7,427 bases of DNA from Pirellulaceae bacterium (GTDB taxonomy: Bacteria; Planctomycetota; Planctomycetia; Pirellulales; Pirellulaceae), in the NCBI GenBank assembly GCA_020846515.1, contig JADLDX010000680.1:1-7427 (forward strand), written 5' to 3'. Positions 5,903 through 7,427 of this stretch are shown here, one piece after another. The position numbers and the translations under genes are program-made. The notes under the pieces were generated by a model. That model was given only the letters and a program-made list of their open reading frames with translations, was not told the DNA's origin and did not search any database. Numbering within the stretch: the stretch's first letter is position 1; each line of letters starts with the position of its first letter.

Positions 5903-6349
5903 GTTTTGGTGCTCTTATACAATTACATGATCCAACTCCAATCAACGCGATTTGCCCGTCTCAGCAAAGTGTGCGCCTGGGCATGTAGCGACAGATCGTC
6001 ACACTTGTCGAAAAATGCGAAAAGTACGGCACGTCTCATATTTTGTCTTGAATTCTCAAAACGCTACCAAGTAGCCATGCGCTTTTGGCGCTCTCGCCCT
6101 TAAGTTGAAAGCAAAATGATAGTGCGAATCGGCACTTCGACGCTCAGGCTGATCGATTGCCTATATGCTTCTGTCGCAGAAACATGATCGTTGGGTTAGC
6201 ATGCCCGGCGCGGTATGGTTCACTTGATAGAGCAATTCTGGAGACGTGCGATCGGCGACTTGGAGAGGCTCGGCCGCCGCCATCGGCCAGAAGAAAACAG
6301 CCGGATTAGCTGCTGAGTTGCTTCACGATTGCCGATGGACAATCAACAG
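5903..6349. other. Gene-free divergent intergenic region
   Basis: These 447 bases separate divergent genes and should hold the promoter of the ferritin-like gene on the minus strand. A TATAAG lies about ten bases upstream of that gene's start on the minus strand, but no well-spaced -35 partner is visible, so I do not call it a promoter. Small structures include GCGC-TTTTG-GCGC near 6079-6091 and GGCCG-CCGCCAT-CGGCC near 6272-6288. I see no tRNA, repeat array or coding frame of credible composition. The region is long for two simple promoters, and a small RNA cannot be excluded. Confidence 0.45.
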
Positions 6350-6383
6350 ACGCACCTGGTGCGTAATTGATAGCTATTAACGC
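6350..6383 (+). promoter_or_regulatory. Overlapping palindromes just upstream of the 297-aa gene
   Basis: ACGCACC (6350-6356) and GGTGCGT (6358-6364) form a perfect 15-bp palindrome centred on T6357. Its right arm overlaps a second, imperfect dyad: GCGTAAT (6361-6367) can pair with ATTAACGC (6376-6383), leaving one bulged base. The two structures share GCGT, so as RNA they would exclude each other. They end just before the GGGGG ribosome binding site (6384-6388). An operator or a translation-controlling leader are both possible. Confidence 0.35.
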
Positions 6384-6394
6384 GGGGGCAAGAC

Positions 6395-7288
6395 ATGGCT
6401 ATCTCAGGGATTTCAGTAGGAAGTGAGTCTGCTAGCAATCGCTATTCACGGACCGACCATCGCCAAGCGGCGCAAGAGCAATTGCAGAATGTCTTCACGG
6501 CTGTGCTTAATCAGGTTGGTCGGGAAGGTTATGCTTCCGCTGATCCGCTGGCTGATCGAGCTGACCTGCCAAAACACATCGGCGATAGTTGGCATCAGTG
6601 GTTCGACCAAGTCGGTTCGACGAGATACCACTTTCAAGCTGGCCACGACAGCCCCAGCGTTCAAGCCGGTAAGAGCGCTGAAGAGGTCCGGCAGGACTAT
6701 GAGGCGATCTTGTTGGATGCCTATTCAAAAGGTGGTTACGCGAACCCCATCCAGTACGTGCAAACGTTAACGCGAGATCAGCTCAAGACAGTCCAACAAG
6801 TGCATCACCTCGCTGAGCCGATTCATACGGCATCGCTGTCGACCGAAGCATCGCTGAACTTGCTGCTGCCTCCTGGCGCGCAGGTGGATGCGAATCATGA
6901 TGGGCTGACAGCTGTTGGTGCTGGTATGCTGATTGGCTTTCCAAACAGCAATACGCCCGCCGATGTCCGCGATGCCTGGGAGGCAGCTATCGAGAATGTG
7001 CCGGAGCGGGATCGCTTGACGTATGAATTGCAGATGATGATGCCGCTGGTCACGGCCAATCTCAAGGTCGATGAAAACGGCCAATTCGTCCGCAGCGTTC
7101 AGCCCAATGATGTTGATTGGACCAATCCCATGAACTCGGCGAACTACTCTTATGCGAAAGCAGCCGATGAATGGTTAGAGTATCTCGACTACTTCAAGTA
7201 TCAGATGCCCACGGAACAGCACACTCGGGACAAGGCCTTCTGGACGTCGTTCCGCGCCCACTTAAATTCTTCATCGGACATTACGTAG
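6395..7288 (+). CDS. Hypothetical protein, 297 aa, no recognised family
   Basis: This is an intact ORF from ATG to TAG, with a GGGGG ribosome binding site (6384-6388) six bases upstream. The product is acidic and mostly helical in appearance, with no signal peptide or membrane segment, so it is probably cytoplasmic unless exported by another route. The first 25 residues are rich in Ser, Gly and Arg (MAISGISVGSESASNRYS) and look flexible. DANHDGLTAVGA (165-176) resembles an EF-hand or dockerin calcium loop (D-x-N-x-D-G-x-T) but has Ala at position 12 where Glu or Asp is normal. The C-terminal part is aromatic-rich (DEWLEYLDYFKYQM). I do not recognise the family. The gene stands alone on its strand, divergent from the ferritin-like gene. 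Codon use looks like that of its neighbours, so there is no sign of transfer. Confidence 0.8.
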   Translation: MAISGISVGSESASNRYSRTDHRQAAQEQLQNVFTAVLNQVGREGYASADPLADRADLPKHIGDSWHQWFDQVGSTRYHFQAGHDSPSVQAGKSAEEVRQDYEAILLDAYSKGGYANPIQYVQTLTRDQLKTVQQVHHLAEPIHTASLSTEASLNLLLPPGAQVDANHDGLTAVGAGMLIGFPNSNTPADVRDAWEAAIENVPERDRLTYELQMMMPLVTANLKVDENGQFVRSVQPNDVDWTNPMNSANYSYAKAADEWLEYLDYFKYQMPTEQHTRDKAFWTSFRAHLNSSSDIT

Positions 7289-7336
7289 GCGGCCGGTAAG
7301 GGTAAAGCGAGCTCTATACGAACTCGAGTCCTTGGT

Positions 7337-7351
7337 AGGCTGGAGTAGCCT
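7337..7351 (+). other. Small hairpin downstream of the 297-aa gene
   Basis: AGGCT (7337-7341) and AGCCT (7347-7351) form a perfect 5-bp stem with a GGAGT loop, 48 bases after the stop codon. It has no T-run, so it is at best a weak terminator or transcript-end structure. Confidence 0.2.
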
Positions 7352-7379
7352 CTCGCCAGGCGATTGCATATTCTTAGTG

Positions 7380-7418
7380 TAAGCCAAGCCCTAAGCCGAA
7401 TCCCTAATGCGAAGCCCC
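7380..7418. repeat. Degenerate short tandem repeat (3 copies, about 13 bp)
   Basis: Three neighbouring units share the pattern TAAGCCRAAKCCC: TAAGCCAAGCCC (7380-7391), TAAGCCGAATCCC (7392-7404) and TAATGCGAAGCCCC (7405-7418). Unit length drifts by one base per copy. The array is close to the window edge (an AATG follows), so it may continue further. The function is unknown. Confidence 0.5.
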
Positions 7419-7427
7419 AATGTAGAA

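Noticed and set aside
5891..6103. Plus-strand 70-codon frame in the divergent intergenic region
   Set aside because: It overlaps the start of the ferritin-like gene, has no ribosome binding site and looks non-coding after the first few residues.
6767..7084. Minus-strand 105-codon frame opposite the 297-aa gene
   Set aside because: It is antisense to a gene with a good ribosome binding site and has no recognisable motif.
7380..7418. Telomere-like TTAGGG on the minus strand
   Set aside because: Two TTAGGG occurrences arise from the degenerate repeat unit; spacing and sequence do not fit a telomere and the context is bacterial.
1..7427. CRISPR array, transposon, integrase, tRNA or rRNA
   Set aside because: I looked for regularly spaced direct repeats, terminal inverted repeats, transposase or integrase motifs and tRNA-like folds and found none.

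Overview
The window is about 7.4 kb of bacterial chromosome with moderate GC content. It most resembles a planctomycete of the Pirellulaceae type. This rests on gene style: a 268-residue hypothetical protein with motifs I associate with planctomycetes, a PEP-CTERM surface protein, a Tat-exported ferritin-like protein, a long single-pass TPR protein, weak Shine-Dalgarno sites and sparse gene packing. There is no rRNA or other taxonomic marker, so the assignment is inference.

Layout from left to right. Positions 26-46 hold a perfect hairpin, followed by a minus-strand hypothetical gene (83-889). Positions 890-1185 hold no confident gene, only a weak minus-strand small ORF (928-1101). An extended -10 promoter (1186-1194) and a structured leader precede hemW (1327-2451, plus strand, TTG start), a radical SAM heme chaperone and the best-identified gene here. 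hemW converges on a minus-strand group read from right to left. That group is a Tat-exported ferritin-like protein (5219-5902), a secreted DUF4394-type PEP-CTERM protein (4140-5042) and, 13 bases further on, a membrane-anchored TPR protein (2510-4126). A 447-base stretch without genes (5903-6349) and a small palindromic region (6350-6383) separate this group from a divergent plus-strand gene for an unrecognised 297-residue protein (6395-7288). The window ends in a short degenerate tandem repeat (7380-7418).

The last two minus-strand genes are probably cotranscribed, and all three products should act at or beyond the inner membrane. The ferritin-like gene may have its own transcript, because 176 bases with a hairpin separate it from the next gene. 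HemW is a stand-alone housekeeping function.

The most unusual observation is in the ferritin-like protein. The helix that normally opens the domain (NFALALEYLEAEYY) is at the extreme C-terminus, after the ExxH, LE and EARH helices. This looks like a circular permutation that still keeps all the expected di-iron ligands. I found no CRISPR array, transposase, integrase, tRNA or rRNA. I saw no defence or other multi-gene system that I could call new.
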